Part shown: in pieces, positions 36,517-45,720 of the stretch
How positions within the stretch are numbered: position 1 is the first letter of the stretch
Layout: the number at the start of each line of letters is the position of its first letter
Assembly (NCBI GenBank): GCA_937864265.1
Contig: CALMIR010000143.1
Location: 1 to 64,000, forward strand
DNA from: an uncultured Saprospirales bacterium
Lineage (GTDB): Bacteria > Bacteroidota > Bacteroidia > Chitinophagales > Saprospiraceae
DNA length: 64,000 nt
Direction: 5' to 3'
Made by a program: the position numbers and the translations under genes
Notes under the pieces: generated by a model
The model's input: the letters and a program-made list of their open reading frames with translations, nothing else
Databases searched by the model: none
Told to the model about the DNA's origin: nothing

Positions 36517-37455
36517 ATGGCCTTGAAAATATCCGTTGTTGTTACCGTTTACAATGAAGAAGATAATATTTTGCCCTTGATCGAACGCATTCACGAAGCG
36601 CTGGAAGGATTTGAATACGAAATCGTGTATGTGGACGATGGCTCTACAGATAATACCCTGAAAGTGCTGTACAGCATAAAAGATGAGCGCTTAAAGATCG
36701 TAGAACTTCGAAAAAATTATGGGCAGAGTCTGGCCTTAATGGCTGGGATAGACCATGCGGAAGGAGCGTATATCGCAACGATGGACGGCGACTTGCAGAA
36801 CGACCCCAACGACATTCCGGCTATGCTGAAGCTGGCCGAAGAAGGCGGTTTTGACATGGTGGCCGGGGAGCGTGCCAAGCGCAAAGATGGGATGCTGTTG
36901 CGAAAAATTCCCAGCCGGATCGCCAATTATCTGATTCGCAATGCTTCGGGGGTGAAGCTGAAAGATTACGGTTGTGCCTTGAAAGTATTTCGGGCAGAAA
37001 TTGCCAAAGACTTGGGCTTGTACGGCGAATTGCATCGCTTCATTCCTGTACTGGCACACCTGGAAGGCGCCAGAATTACCCAAATACCCGTCAAACACCA
37101 TGCCCGGGTATATGGAAAATCGAAATACGGGCTGAGCCGCACCGTGAAGGTAATGAGCGACTTGTTGTTGATGCTTTTTTTCAAAAAATACCTGCAAAAA
37201 CCGATGCACTTGTTTGGCAATATCGGCCTGGTGCTGTTTTTGGTGGGTGTACTCATCAATTGCTATTTGGGTGTACTGAAAATACTGGGGCAGGACATTT
37301 GGGGCAAGCCACTGCTGTTTTTAGGCGTATTGCTGGTCATTAGCGGCATTCAATTGGTGACGGTTGGCATCATCATCGAAATACAGATGCGAACCTATTT
37401 TGAGTCCCAGCAAAAGCGCCCTTATAAAGTAAGGCAAGTCAAAAAGGGTTTTTGA
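36517..37455 (+). CDS. glycosyltransferase family 2, polyprenyl-phosphate sugar synthase-like (DPM1/ArnC type)
   Basis: The 312-residue protein has an N-terminal GT-A domain with VVVTVYNEEDNILPLIERI, VYVDDGSTDNTL, the nucleotide-binding ATMDGDLQNDP motif and HHARVYGKSKYGLSRTVKV. Two C-terminal membrane segments follow (about residues 230-290). This is the layout of enzymes that link a nucleotide sugar to undecaprenyl phosphate on the cytoplasmic face. The 6-bp gap to the upstream GT39 gene indicates one transcript and one pathway. The sugar cannot be deduced. Confidence 0.9.
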   Translation: MALKISVVVTVYNEEDNILPLIERIHEALEGFEYEIVYVDDGSTDNTLKVLYSIKDERLKIVELRKNYGQSLALMAGIDHAEGAYIATMDGDLQNDPNDIPAMLKLAEEGGFDMVAGERAKRKDGMLLRKIPSRIANYLIRNASGVKLKDYGCALKVFRAEIAKDLGLYGELHRFIPVLAHLEGARITQIPVKHHARVYGKSKYGLSRTVKVMSDLLLMLFFKKYLQKPMHLFGNIGLVLFLVGVLINCYLGVLKILGQDIWGKPLLFLGVLLVISGIQLVTVGIIIEIQMRTYFESQQKRPYKVRQVKKGF

Positions 37456-37603
37456 AATTGGAGTATTTTTGAAAAATGGGAAAAGAGAAAATGTTTTTTT
37501 TTGTAATTTCACAGTTTTAAAAGCTGTACAAACTACTTTCAATACTTGATTGCCCAACCAAAACTGCCAAACGCTTTTCATTCACTAAGTTAAGAGAACA
37601 CTT

Positions 37604-38179
37604 ATGATTAATATCATTCTTTTTGGCCCTCCGGGGTCTGGCAAGGGGACGCAGGCAGCCCACTTGGTTGAAAAATACGATTTGTTGCACATTTCAACCG
37701 GCGATTTGTTTCGTTACGAATTGAGTAACAATACGGTGCTGGGCATGCAGGCACGCGCTTATATGGAACGAGGTGAATTGGTGCCCGATGAAATCACCAT
37801 TGGGATGCTTAAAAATAAAGTGGACGCCAACCCTGATGTAGAAGGCTATATTTTCGACGGCTTTCCACGTACCATCAATCAGGCTCAGGCACTGGATAAC
37901 CTATTGGCAGAAAATGGACAGGAAATTTCTTTGCTGCTGATGTTAGATGTAGCTGACGATGAAATTGTGCAACGCATTTTGAACAGGGGAAAAAACTCAG
38001 GCAGGGCCGATGATAATGACGAGCAGATCATCCGCAACCGCATAGCGGTGTACAAAAGCGAAACGACGCCGGTTTTTGATTACTATGCCCAAGAGGAAAA
38101 GGCGGTAAAAATAGACGGGGTTGGAGCGATTGAAACCATTTTTGACCGCTTATGTGAAGAAATTGACGAACTGGTATAG
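37604..38179 (+). CDS. adk: adenylate kinase (short-lid form)
   Basis: Adenylate kinase interconverts ATP + AMP and 2 ADP. The 191-residue protein has the P-loop GPPGSGKGTQAAHL, the AMP-binding STGDLFRYEL, and FDGFPRTINQAQAL. The LID is short (RGKNSGRADDNDEQI) and lacks the zinc-binding or long lid of other adenylate kinases, as is usual for Bacteroidota. The start ATG at 37604 directly precedes the P-loop strand. TAATTTCA near 37503 could be a degenerate -7 box, too uncertain to list. Confidence 0.95.
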   Translation: MINIILFGPPGSGKGTQAAHLVEKYDLLHISTGDLFRYELSNNTVLGMQARAYMERGELVPDEITIGMLKNKVDANPDVEGYIFDGFPRTINQAQALDNLLAENGQEISLLLMLDVADDEIVQRILNRGKNSGRADDNDEQIIRNRIAVYKSETTPVFDYYAQEEKAVKIDGVGAIETIFDRLCEEIDELV

Positions 38180-38273
38180 GGGCTTTTTTACAAATCTGTT
38201 TAGAGGTAGTAATTGCAAACCAGGTTAAACATTAGCCATTCTGGAATTGTTGCCCTATTTCAAACGCGATAAT

Positions 38274-38921
38274 ATGGTGACCGCTAATTCGTCATTTGCA
38301 GGCCAATTGGAGCAACGCTTAAAGGGGAAGTTGCCCGGCATTGAAGCCCAGTACCGAATGGCACATGCTGTTCGCCAAAGGGTTGTCGAGGCACCTGAAA
38401 ATGCTATGCTCGCTAGTGTTTTGGCACTTTTTTATCCTAAAGATGAAGCATGGCATCTGGTGCTAATCGAGCGTACCTCCTCCAATCCGAACGATCGGCA
38501 TAGTGGGCAAATCAGTTTTCCGGGAGGAAAAAAAGATTTAGAAGATAGCAGCTTGGCCCACACGGCCTTGCGCGAGGCAGAAGAAGAAGTCGGCGTTCTT
38601 CAAGATCAAATTCATCTGTTGGGGCGGCTCACGGAGCTGTACATTCCCGTCAGTAATTTTATAGTCCATCCATTTGTAGGTATTACCTATCAACAGCCCT
38701 TCTTCAGGCATCAGGAAAGCGAAGTCAGCGCTATTCTTGAAGTCCCATTCCGGCTTTTCATGGAGCCAGGTATTCGCCAGGCCGCCGATATCCGCGTCCA
38801 AAATGGGATGCTGCTCAAAGATGTCCCCATCTTTAAGGTACAAGGGAAAGTGGTATGGGGTGCAACTGCAATGATTTTGAGTGAGCTGTTGGAAGTGAGC
38901 GGGCGGCTAGTAGCTTCATGA
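38274..38921 (+). CDS. Nudix hydrolase, CoA pyrophosphatase-like (NudL type)
   Basis: From the ATG at 38274 the product has 215 residues; a TTG at 38247 would add nine. The UPF0035-type motif LVLIERTSSNPNDRHSGQIS leads into FPGGKKDLEDSS and the Nudix box GKKDLED..ALREAEEEVGV, with all catalytic glutamates present. NudL-type enzymes hydrolyse coenzyme A and its derivatives to phosphopantetheine and 3',5'-ADP. It lies 94 bp after adk in the same direction. Confidence 0.88.
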   Translation: MVTANSSFAGQLEQRLKGKLPGIEAQYRMAHAVRQRVVEAPENAMLASVLALFYPKDEAWHLVLIERTSSNPNDRHSGQISFPGGKKDLEDSSLAHTALREAEEEVGVLQDQIHLLGRLTELYIPVSNFIVHPFVGITYQQPFFRHQESEVSAILEVPFRLFMEPGIRQAADIRVQNGMLLKDVPIFKVQGKVVWGATAMILSELLEVSGRLVAS

Positions 38922-38984
38922 TTCCATTTTTAACTTATCAGTCATTGCCTACCTTTTTGATTTGGAATAAACTCCAATTGCTGT

Positions 38985-39007
38985 TTATTTAAACTCAGTC
39001 TAAATAA
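38985..39007 (+). promoter_or_regulatory. 23-bp palindrome upstream of the nqr promoter, candidate operator
   Basis: TTATTTAAACTCAGTCTAAATAA is given by positions: arms TTATTTA (38985-38991) and TAAATAA (39001-39007), inner ACT and AGT around a central C at 38996, with a single mismatched pair. It sits 55 bp upstream of the -7 box. The TTTA..ACT..AGT..TAAA form resembles metalloregulator sites, which is inference. The regulator is not in the window. Confidence 0.45.
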
Positions 39008-39062
39008 GGTTACTCCGTAAACATATCCTGAGGGTACTTACTTTATAAATGCGAAAGGTTTA

Positions 39063-39070
39063 TATCTTTG
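39063..39070 (+). promoter_or_regulatory. putative -7 promoter element of the nqr operon
   Basis: TATCTTTG is an excellent match to the Bacteroidota TAnnTTTG element, 64 bp before the nqrA ATG. A weak CTTTA around 39041-39045 is the only -33 candidate, at 17 bp spacing. Confidence 0.55.
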
Positions 39071-39134
39071 CGCTGATTTTTGCAAAGGGCTTCAAAAAAT
39101 GCTCTAAGCATCTGAAATTAAGTATCTAATAGTA

Positions 39135-40778
39135 ATGAAAAACACAGCTAGCAAGGCCATTTTTACTCTACTTTGCTGCCTTCCGATGAACTTCATTTTA
39201 GCCCAAACGGAAGCGGGAAATACTGGGTCATCCTATTTCACTTATACCCTGATTGCACTAGCCGTAATTATTTTCTTATTCATTGTGATTCAGGTTGCAG
39301 ACAATCTGATTTCAATCGAAGCCAGACAATTGGGCGTTGCCGGAGGCAACAGTTTTTCACTTTTCCCGAAATGGAGTGAAATATTCTCTTCGAGAAAACC
39401 AGCCTATCTGAATGGAGAAAAAGTTACAGTACTCAAGCAGGGACACGATATATTGCTTGAAGGAGGAGCTGAGAAGCACATTAAAGGTATTGCGCAAGTA
39501 GCTACCTTTGCTATCCAGCCCGCCAATTTTATCGGCGTATCACCAATTCCAAAACTGGAAGTAGAAGTTGGACAAGAAGTGAAGGCAGGTGATATTTTGT
39601 ATGCGGATAAAAAGCGTCCTTACCTCAAATGGGCAGCGCCTGTCAGTGGAGAAATTGTAGCCATCAACAGGGGCGAAAAAAGAGCCATAGCTGAAATCGT
39701 CATTATGGCGGATAAAACGATTCAGTACCGTCAGTTTCCCAGGTTTGCACTCGAAACGGCTGACAGGGCGGAATTGGTGGCTTATCTGATGGATGCGGGT
39801 ATTTGGCCCCTTATTCGCCAACGTCCATTCCACCTTATTCCCGATGAGGACACCATCCCGCGCGATATTTTCATTTCTACCTTCGATACAGCTCCTTTGG
39901 CTCCCGACCTCAATCTGGTGGTGGATGGCCAGGAAGTCGCATTCCAGAAAGGCTTGGATGTATTGGCCAAATTGACCAGCGGCCAAGTGCACTTGGGCTT
40001 GGACGCCTCTAGTGAAAATGCGCCACATGCTGCTTTTACACAGGCACGCGGTGTGGCAAAGCACTGGTTCAGCGGCAAGCACCCTGCGGGTAATGTAGGC
40101 ATTCAAATTCATCACATTCGCCCGATAGGTGGTGCAGATGATGTTGTTTGGACGGTGGGTGTTCAAGAAGTTATTACCATAGGTAAATTATTTACCGAGC
40201 AAAAATACGATGCCTCTCGCGTTGTTGTGCTTTCTGGTGCAGAACTAGAGCAGCCACAATATGTCCAAACGTGGCAGGGCGCCAACCTCGGCGACTTGGT
40301 GAAAGGCAATCTGAAAACCGAAAAAGTGCGGATCATCTCCGGCGATGTATTGTCGGGAGTTAAAAAGGATACGTCTTCTTTTCTCAACTTTTTTGATGAT
40401 CAGGTGAGCGTTATTCTCGAAGGCGATTATTTTGCCCTATTCGGCTGGTTGCTGCCTACTTTGAACGTGCCCAGTGTATCGCCAACGTTTCCTTCGGCTT
40501 TGCTGAAAGACACGACTTTCCGGGCAGATACCAATACCCATGGCGAAAAACGCGCCTTTGTGGTCACTGGCAATTATGAGGAAGTATTGCCGATGGATAT
40601 CTATCCGCAAATGCTATTCAAATCTATCCTGACTGGTGATTTTGAACGCATGGAAGGCTTGGGCATTTACGAATTAGCGGAAGAAGATGTAGCGCTTTGC
40701 GAATTTGTGTGTGTATCCAAGCAACCCATCCAGGAAATCCTGCGCAAGGGCCTGGAAACTATGCGGGCACAAGCCTAA
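39135..40778 (+). CDS. nqrA: Na+-translocating NADH:quinone reductase subunit A with N-terminal membrane-anchor extension
   Basis: NqrA is the subunit of the Na+-NQR complex on the cytoplasmic side that takes part in quinone binding. Here it has 547 residues, about 100 more than the usual ~445. The extra N-terminus has a signal-like segment (MKNTASKAIFTLLCCLPMNF, then ILAQ), a second hydrophobic helix (YTLIALAVIIFLFIVIQV, about residues 35-55) and a linker. NqrA homology begins near HDILLEGGAEKHIKG, then IQPANFIGVSPIPKLEVEVG and RPYLKWAAPVSGEIV. Two helices would leave the catalytic part in the cytoplasm, anchoring a normally peripheral subunit. It is the first gene of a six-gene operon in canonical order. 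Confidence 0.93.
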   Translation: MKNTASKAIFTLLCCLPMNFILAQTEAGNTGSSYFTYTLIALAVIIFLFIVIQVADNLISIEARQLGVAGGNSFSLFPKWSEIFSSRKPAYLNGEKVTVLKQGHDILLEGGAEKHIKGIAQVATFAIQPANFIGVSPIPKLEVEVGQEVKAGDILYADKKRPYLKWAAPVSGEIVAINRGEKRAIAEIVIMADKTIQYRQFPRFALETADRAELVAYLMDAGIWPLIRQRPFHLIPDEDTIPRDIFISTFDTAPLAPDLNLVVDGQEVAFQKGLDVLAKLTSGQVHLGLDASSENAPHAAFTQARGVAKHWFSGKHPAGNVGIQIHHIRPIGGADDVVWTVGVQEVITIGKLFTEQKYDASRVVVLSGAELEQPQYVQTWQGANLGDLVKGNLKTEKVRIISGDVLSGVKKDTSSFLNFFDDQVSVILEGDYFALFGWLLPTLNVPSVSPTFPSALLKDTTFRADTNTHGEKRAFVVTGNYEEVLPMDIYPQMLFKSILTGDFERMEGLGIYELAEEDVALCEFVCVSKQPIQEILRKGLETMRAQA

Positions 40779-40817
40779 AGTCAAACCATTATTAAGAACT
40801 AGTCTCCATTTAGAGAT

Positions 40818-42098
40818 ATGAAACAATCATTGCTGAAGTTTTTCCATAAGATTGAACCAGACAAGAAGAAGTCGCCGTTTTTGCACACGCTGTACGACGG
40901 ATTTTTCACGTTTGCATTTGCGCCCAATATCACTACCAAAGGCGGTGTCCACATCCGCGATGGTATGGACTTGAAACGCCAGATGGTGCATGTTGTGTTA
41001 GCACTTCAATTGTGTTACCTTTTTGGCACTTACAATATTGGCCATCAGCACTTTGTAGCTTTGGGGGAATACACCGGATTTTTGCAGGGCGTGCACCTCA
41101 AGCTGATCTATGGTTTGATCAAAATCCTGCCCATATTTGTGGTGACACATGTAGTGGGTTTGGGCATTGAGTTTTATTATGCCGCTAAAAAAGGGCACGG
41201 TATCGAGGAAGGTTTTCTGGTATCCGGCGCACTTATTCCATTGATTATGCCCCCCGATCTTCCTTTGTGGATATTGGCACTTTCCGTTGCTTTTGCCGTT
41301 TGGATTGGCAAAGAAGCGTTTGGCGGAACAGGGATGAATGTATTGAATATTGCCTTATTGGCGCGGGTATTCGTGTTTTTTGCGTATCCGACCTACATTT
41401 CCGGCGATGATGTGTGGATTGCTGGTATTGATAAAGTGGATGGTGCGTATGTGGGACAGGAATACGGTTGGATATATGGTGTTTTTGACTGGATTTTCAG
41501 CGGGTTGGGTTTAGACACCTTTGGTGCAGGAAGGATGGCTGTGGTGGACGGATACAGTGGTGCAACACCGCTTTCGCTGGCCTTTCAGGGCGGTTGGGAA
41601 AAAGTAACAGAAACCTATTCTGCCGGCCAGATGCTGTGGGGTACCATTCCCGGTTCGGTTGGAGAAACCAGCAAGCCGCTTATTGTTTTGGGCGCTCTGT
41701 TCCTGATTTTTACTAAGATTGCAGATTGGCGCATTATGGTGTCGATGGTATTGGGAGCAGCCTTTATGGGCATTTTACTCAATCTTTGGGACGTCACACC
41801 ATTTATGGCCGTACCGTGGTATTATCATTTTTATATGGGTAGCTTTTTCTTTGCGATGGCGTATATGGCTACCGATCCGGTTACTGCTGCCGGTACACCT
41901 ACCGGAAAATGGATCTATGGTTTTCTGATTGGCGTGATTGGTATCATCATTCGGGTACTGAACAAAGCCTATCCAGAAGGTTGGATGTTGGCTATTTTGT
42001 TTATGAATGTTTTTGCACCACTGATCGACTATTATGTGGTTCAGGCTAATATCAACCGGAGGGCTAAGCGTGCGCAAGCCCTTAAAGCAGGTGTCTAA
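40818..42098 (+). CDS. nqrB: Na+-translocating NADH:quinone reductase subunit B
   Basis: The 426-residue integral membrane subunit carries a covalently bound FMN on the threonine of an SGAT motif. That motif is VDGYSGATPLSL here, with Thr250. It also binds riboflavin and forms part of the sodium channel. About ten hydrophobic segments are visible, with family landmarks HIRDGMDLKRQMVHVV and FGGTGMNVLNIALLARVF. It follows nqrA by 39 bp. The 61 bp before nqrC contain a small hairpin (42108-42127). Confidence 0.96.
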   Translation: MKQSLLKFFHKIEPDKKKSPFLHTLYDGFFTFAFAPNITTKGGVHIRDGMDLKRQMVHVVLALQLCYLFGTYNIGHQHFVALGEYTGFLQGVHLKLIYGLIKILPIFVVTHVVGLGIEFYYAAKKGHGIEEGFLVSGALIPLIMPPDLPLWILALSVAFAVWIGKEAFGGTGMNVLNIALLARVFVFFAYPTYISGDDVWIAGIDKVDGAYVGQEYGWIYGVFDWIFSGLGLDTFGAGRMAVVDGYSGATPLSLAFQGGWEKVTETYSAGQMLWGTIPGSVGETSKPLIVLGALFLIFTKIADWRIMVSMVLGAAFMGILLNLWDVTPFMAVPWYYHFYMGSFFFAMAYMATDPVTAAGTPTGKWIYGFLIGVIGIIIRVLNKAYPEGWMLAILFMNVFAPLIDYYVVQANINRRAKRAQALKAGV

Positions 42099-42107
42099 TG
42101 CAGGTTA

Positions 42108-42127
42108 CGCCTGACTATCAACAGGCG
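42108..42127 (+). other. small intercistronic hairpin between nqrB and nqrC
   Basis: CGCCTG (42108-42113) and CAGGCG (42122-42127) form a 6-bp stem with an 8-nt loop. It has no U-tract. It might modulate the nqrB/nqrC expression ratio. Confidence 0.35.
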
Positions 42128-42159
42128 ATGCGTGTTTAAAAAATCTAAATTCAATTGCT

Positions 42160-42900
42160 GTGAATACAAGATATGTTATTGGCTTTGTTTTCATACTAAC
42201 GGCTTCTGTGGCAGTCATCCTGACTGGATTGCGGCAGGCGACCGAGGAACAAGCAGCTATTAATGAAGAAATTTTCAACAAAAGAGCTATCCTCTCAGCG
42301 CTCAACGATTACTTGGGAGAGGGCGTCACGGTGAAAAGCCTTTCCGACCAAGAGGTGTTGGCCAAGTTCGAAAGCATGGAGCGGCTGGTATTGGATATGG
42401 AAGGGAATATTGTGGAAAAAGATGCGGATGATATTGACATGGCTAAAGAGCGCAAAAAGCCTGAAGCAGAGCGGCAACTTCCATTGTATGTTTATGAGTA
42501 TAACGGCGAGAAGTTTTACATAATTAGCGTCCGCGGCAATGGTCTTTGGGATGAAATATGGGGCAATATTGCCTTGAAGAGCGATTTGAATACCATCGCC
42601 GGAGCAGCCTTCGATCACAAGGGCGAAACGCCGGGTCTTGGTGCAGAGATCAAAGACAATCCGAGCTTTCCCAACGCATTCAAGGGTAAAATGATTTACG
42701 ATGATGGTACCTACGTTTCAGTGGTTGTGAGAAAAGGCGGGGCTAAAAACCCGGAACATGAAATTGATGCCATTTCAGGCGCTACCGTGACCTCTGACGG
42801 GGTGACAGAAATGCTCTATCGCGGCATCCAATATTATGAACCCTATTTTGACAAAATCCGACAATCCAACGGCACCCAAGGATTGTTAATTAACAAATAA
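42160..42900 (+). CDS. nqrC: Na+-translocating NADH:quinone reductase subunit C
   Basis: NqrC has one N-terminal membrane helix (YVIGFVFILTASVAVILTGL) and a periplasmic domain that carries the second covalent FMN. The attachment motif is DAISGATVTSDGV, with Thr209. The start is a GTG at 42160, chosen because the helix begins four residues later and no ATG is available. The length of 246 residues is close to the usual ~255. Another landmark is GNGLWDEIWGNIAL. Confidence 0.95.
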   Translation: MNTRYVIGFVFILTASVAVILTGLRQATEEQAAINEEIFNKRAILSALNDYLGEGVTVKSLSDQEVLAKFESMERLVLDMEGNIVEKDADDIDMAKERKKPEAERQLPLYVYEYNGEKFYIISVRGNGLWDEIWGNIALKSDLNTIAGAAFDHKGETPGLGAEIKDNPSFPNAFKGKMIYDDGTYVSVVVRKGGAKNPEHEIDAISGATVTSDGVTEMLYRGIQYYEPYFDKIRQSNGTQGLLINK

Positions 42901-42927
42901 GCTTAAGCTACTTCAAAAATACAAGTC

Positions 42928-43638
42928 ATGGCTGAGACAGCAGTGCAAGAAAAAGAGCCTATCATTCAGTTTGGTAAAAAAGAGCGCAAGCTACTGACCG
43001 ATCCTTTGAACGACAACAACCCGATCACTGTTCAGGTATTGGGTATTTGTTCGGCATTGGCCGTAACTTCGCTGGTTTACCCCTCCTTGGTAATGGCCAT
43101 AGCGGTAACTTTGGTAACCGCTTTTTCGAATTTATTCACCTCTATGATTCGGAATTACATTCCCAAGCAGGTACGTATGATTGTCCAATTGGTCATCATC
43201 GCGGCATTGGTTACTGTAGTAGAATTGATACTCAAGTACTACAATTACCCCATTTATAAGCAGCTTTCCGTTTACATCGGCCTGATCATCACCAACTGCA
43301 TCGTGATGGGGCGTTTGGAAGCTTTCGCGATGGCCAACAAGCCCTGGCGTTCTTTCCTTGATGGCTTGGGCAATGGTTTGGGCTATGGCGCTATATTGGT
43401 GATTGTGGGCATCATCCGGGAGATTTTCGGTAAGGGAACACTTTTTGCTGGTAGCCCTATCGAATTGAAGATCATTGGCCCTAACGCGGAGTATTTAGTG
43501 AATACCACGGAAAGTGTATTGTTTGGTTGGTATTCCAACAACAACCTGATGGTACTTCCCGCAGCCGCCATGTTTATCATTGGGATTTTGATCTGGATAC
43601 AGCGCAGCTACAATACGAAGTTGGTTGACGTGTCTTGA
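42928..43638 (+). CDS. nqrD: Na+-translocating NADH:quinone reductase subunit D
   Basis: The 236-residue membrane protein is an RnfE/NqrD-type subunit with about six helices and the conserved TNCIVMGRLEAFAMANKPW loop; the cysteine in TNC belongs to the Fe-S site shared with NqrE. Its N-terminus has about 25 charged residues (AETAVQEKEPIIQFGKKERK) before the first conserved segment, LLTDPLNDNNPITVQVLGIC. It follows nqrC by 27 bp and precedes nqrE by 42 bp. Confidence 0.95.
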   Translation: MAETAVQEKEPIIQFGKKERKLLTDPLNDNNPITVQVLGICSALAVTSLVYPSLVMAIAVTLVTAFSNLFTSMIRNYIPKQVRMIVQLVIIAALVTVVELILKYYNYPIYKQLSVYIGLIITNCIVMGRLEAFAMANKPWRSFLDGLGNGLGYGAILVIVGIIREIFGKGTLFAGSPIELKIIGPNAEYLVNTTESVLFGWYSNNNLMVLPAAAMFIIGILIWIQRSYNTKLVDVS

Positions 43639-43680
43639 TTTTTCCCGGGCATTTTTAAGCAAAAGAAAAAAGTTAAGCAA

Positions 43681-44286
43681 ATGGAATTTGTAAATACGTT
43701 CATAAAAGCCGCCTTCATCGAAAATTTGGTATTGTCCTACTTTCTGGGCATGTGCTCTTTTTTGGCGGTGTCCAAGAGTGTAAAAACAGCATTCGGCTTA
43801 GGCTTGGCTGTTATTTTTGTACTGGCCATCACTATGCCGATCAACTGGTTAATTTCTACCTATTTGTTGAGTGAAGAAGGATTGTTTGGCATGGATTTGA
43901 CCTTCCTGCGTTTCATCTTGTTCATAGCTGTGATTGCCTCTATGGTGCAATTGGTGGAAATGGTGGTGGAAAAATATTCGCCATCGCTTTACAGCGCTTT
44001 GGGGATCTTCCTTCCGCTCATTACCGTGAACTGCGCCATCCTCGGAGGCTCATTATTCATGATTTCGCGGGAGCTGACCTTGTCCAATTCAGTGGCTTTT
44101 GGCTTGGGGGGAGGCTTTGGCTGGTTTCTGGCCATCGTTGCTTTGGCCGCTATTCGCGAAAAAATGCGCTACTCCAATGTGCCGCCAGCATTGCGTGGAC
44201 TAGGTATGGCGTTTATCCTGACCGGACTCATGGGGATCGCTTTTATGAGCCTGATGGGTATTGACCCAGCAGCATTTGTAAAATAA
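43681..44286 (+). CDS. nqrE: Na+-translocating NADH:quinone reductase subunit E
   Basis: The 201-residue subunit has the usual length and six membrane helices. It shows [19 protein letters not shown] near the start, where the cysteine is in the position of the NqrD/E iron site. The second conserved loop is [16 protein letters not shown]. It inverts symmetry with NqrD in the sodium pathway. It lies 27 bp before nqrF in the same operon. Confidence 0.95.
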   Translation: MEFVNTFIKAAFIENLVLSYFLGMCSFLAVSKSVKTAFGLGLAVIFVLAITMPINWLISTYLLSEEGLFGMDLTFLRFILFIAVIASMVQLVEMVVEKYSPSLYSALGIFLPLITVNCAILGGSLFMISRELTLSNSVAFGLGGGFGWFLAIVALAAIREKMRYSNVPPALRGLGMAFILTGLMGIAFMSLMGIDPAAFVK

Positions 44287-44313
44287 GTTTTTGAAGTAAA
44301 ATTTCACCGTATA

Positions 44314-45624
44314 ATGACTACGATATTATTTGCTGTATTGGTCTTTTGTAGCGTTATTCTGGCCTTATCTTATATGCTGATTATGGCTAGAAAGCGTCTT
44401 GTGCCTCAAGGCGAGGTAAAAATCGTGATCAATGGCGACGAGGCCAATCCTCTGATGGTTCAACCGGGCTCATCTCTGTTGTCCTCACTTTCCGACAGAA
44501 ATATATTTCTTCCCTCTGCTTGTGGCGGTGGTGGCACTTGCGCCATGTGCGAATGCCATGTGGATGCTGGCGGTGGCGATGTATTGCCTACCGAACTCAA
44601 CCACCTTACCCGTCGCGAGGTGGCCGAGCACAAACGCCTGGCCTGCCAGGTGAAAGTAAGGGAGGACATGCACATTCGCATTCCAGAGGAGATATTCGGT
44701 ATCAAAAAATGGGAATGCGAGGTGGTTTCTAACTACAACGTGGCTTCCTTCATCAAAGAATTCGTGGTGAGATTGCCGGAAGGCGAACACCTGGAATTCG
44801 AATCTGGTGGTTATATCCAGATTGATGTGCCCAAAATAGAAGTGGATTTCAAAGGCTTCGATATCACGGCACACCCGCGCATGGGCAAAGCACCAGATGA
44901 ATACAAAGATGAGTGGGATAAATTTGGTATGTGGAACTTGAAGATGAAGAACGATGAGGAACAGTTCCGCGCTTACTCTATGGCCAACCACCCTGCCGAA
45001 GGTAATATCGTGATGCTCAATATCCGTATTGCTACGCCACCGTGGGACAGGGCTAAAAACAATTGGATGCAGGTTAATCCGGGGGTTTGCTCTTCCTATG
45101 TCTTTTCCTGCAAGCCCGGCGATAAGGTAACGGTTTCTGGCCCTTACGGCGAGTTTTTCATCAAGCCCACCAAGAAGGAAATGGTTTACATCGGCGGTGG
45201 TGCGGGTATGGCGCCTTTGCGCTCTCATATATTCCACTTGTTCCACACACTGAAAACCACAGATCGCAAGGTTTCTTATTGGTATGGCGGTCGCTCCAAA
45301 CGCGAGCTGTTCTATACAGATGACTTCCGCGATATAGAAAAAGATTTCAGCAACTTCAAATACCACATTGCCCTTTCTGATGTAAAAATTGCCCAGGAAG
45401 TGGACAATTGGAAAGTAAAAGAAACCATACACGACGAAGGAGATGGTTTCCTCGGGTTCATCCACCAGGTGCTCTATGAGAAATACCTGAAAAACCATCC
45501 CGAACCGGAAGAAATTGAATACTACCTCTGCGGCCCACCATTGATGTTGGAAGCGGCGCTCAAAATGCTCAGCGACCTCGGTGTGCCCGAAGAAAATATC
45601 GCATTCGACGACTTTGGTAGCTAA
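44314..45624 (+). CDS. nqrF: Na+-translocating NADH:quinone reductase subunit F
   Basis: NqrF is the NADH-oxidising entry subunit. It has an N-terminal membrane helix ([20 protein letters not shown]). A ferredoxin domain follows with 2Fe-2S ligands Cys70, Cys76, Cys79 ([11 protein letters not shown]) and Cys111 (RLACQV). Then come an FAD-binding domain with [10 protein letters not shown] and an NADH-binding domain with [14 protein letters not shown] and [14 protein letters not shown]. The C-terminus AFDDFGS is conserved in the family. At 436 residues it is slightly longer than the typical ~407. It ends the operon and is followed by a strong terminator. Confidence 0.96.
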   Translation: MTTILFAVLVFCSVILALSYMLIMARKRLVPQGEVKIVINGDEANPLMVQPGSSLLSSLSDRNIFLPSACGGGGTCAMCECHVDAGGGDVLPTELNHLTRREVAEHKRLACQVKVREDMHIRIPEEIFGIKKWECEVVSNYNVASFIKEFVVRLPEGEHLEFESGGYIQIDVPKIEVDFKGFDITAHPRMGKAPDEYKDEWDKFGMWNLKMKNDEEQFRAYSMANHPAEGNIVMLNIRIATPPWDRAKNNWMQVNPGVCSSYVFSCKPGDKVTVSGPYGEFFIKPTKKEMVYIGGGAGMAPLRSHIFHLFHTLKTTDRKVSYWYGGRSKRELFYTDDFRDIEKDFSNFKYHIALSDVKIAQEVDNWKVKETIHDEGDGFLGFIHQVLYEKYLKNHPEPEEIEYYLCGPPLMLEAALKMLSDLGVPEENIAFDDFGS

Positions 45625-45650
45625 AGCCAAGGTGTCGAATTCAAAAAAAA

Positions 45651-45686
45651 ATCCCGCCAGGCGAAGGTCTGGCGGGATTTTTTTTT
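45651..45686 (+). terminator. intrinsic terminator of the nqr operon
   Basis: ATCCCGCCAG (45651-45660) pairs with CTGGCGGGAT (45669-45678) around an 8-nt loop, a perfect 10-bp GC-rich stem. It is preceded by a run of A and followed by a run of nine T (45678-45686). It starts 27 nt after the nqrF stop. This is the only textbook Rho-independent terminator in the window. Confidence 0.95.
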
Positions 45687-45720
45687 GCGGGCTTTGTGTT
45701 GGAGATTGTAAACGGAGCTA

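Noticed and set aside
39540-40166. 208-codon minus strand frame opposite nqrA
   Set aside because: It is antisense within a certain gene, with no signal or domain.
44485-45630. 381-codon minus strand frame opposite nqrF
   Set aside because: It mirrors the codon structure of nqrF, whose motifs are unambiguous; the antisense product has no family pattern.
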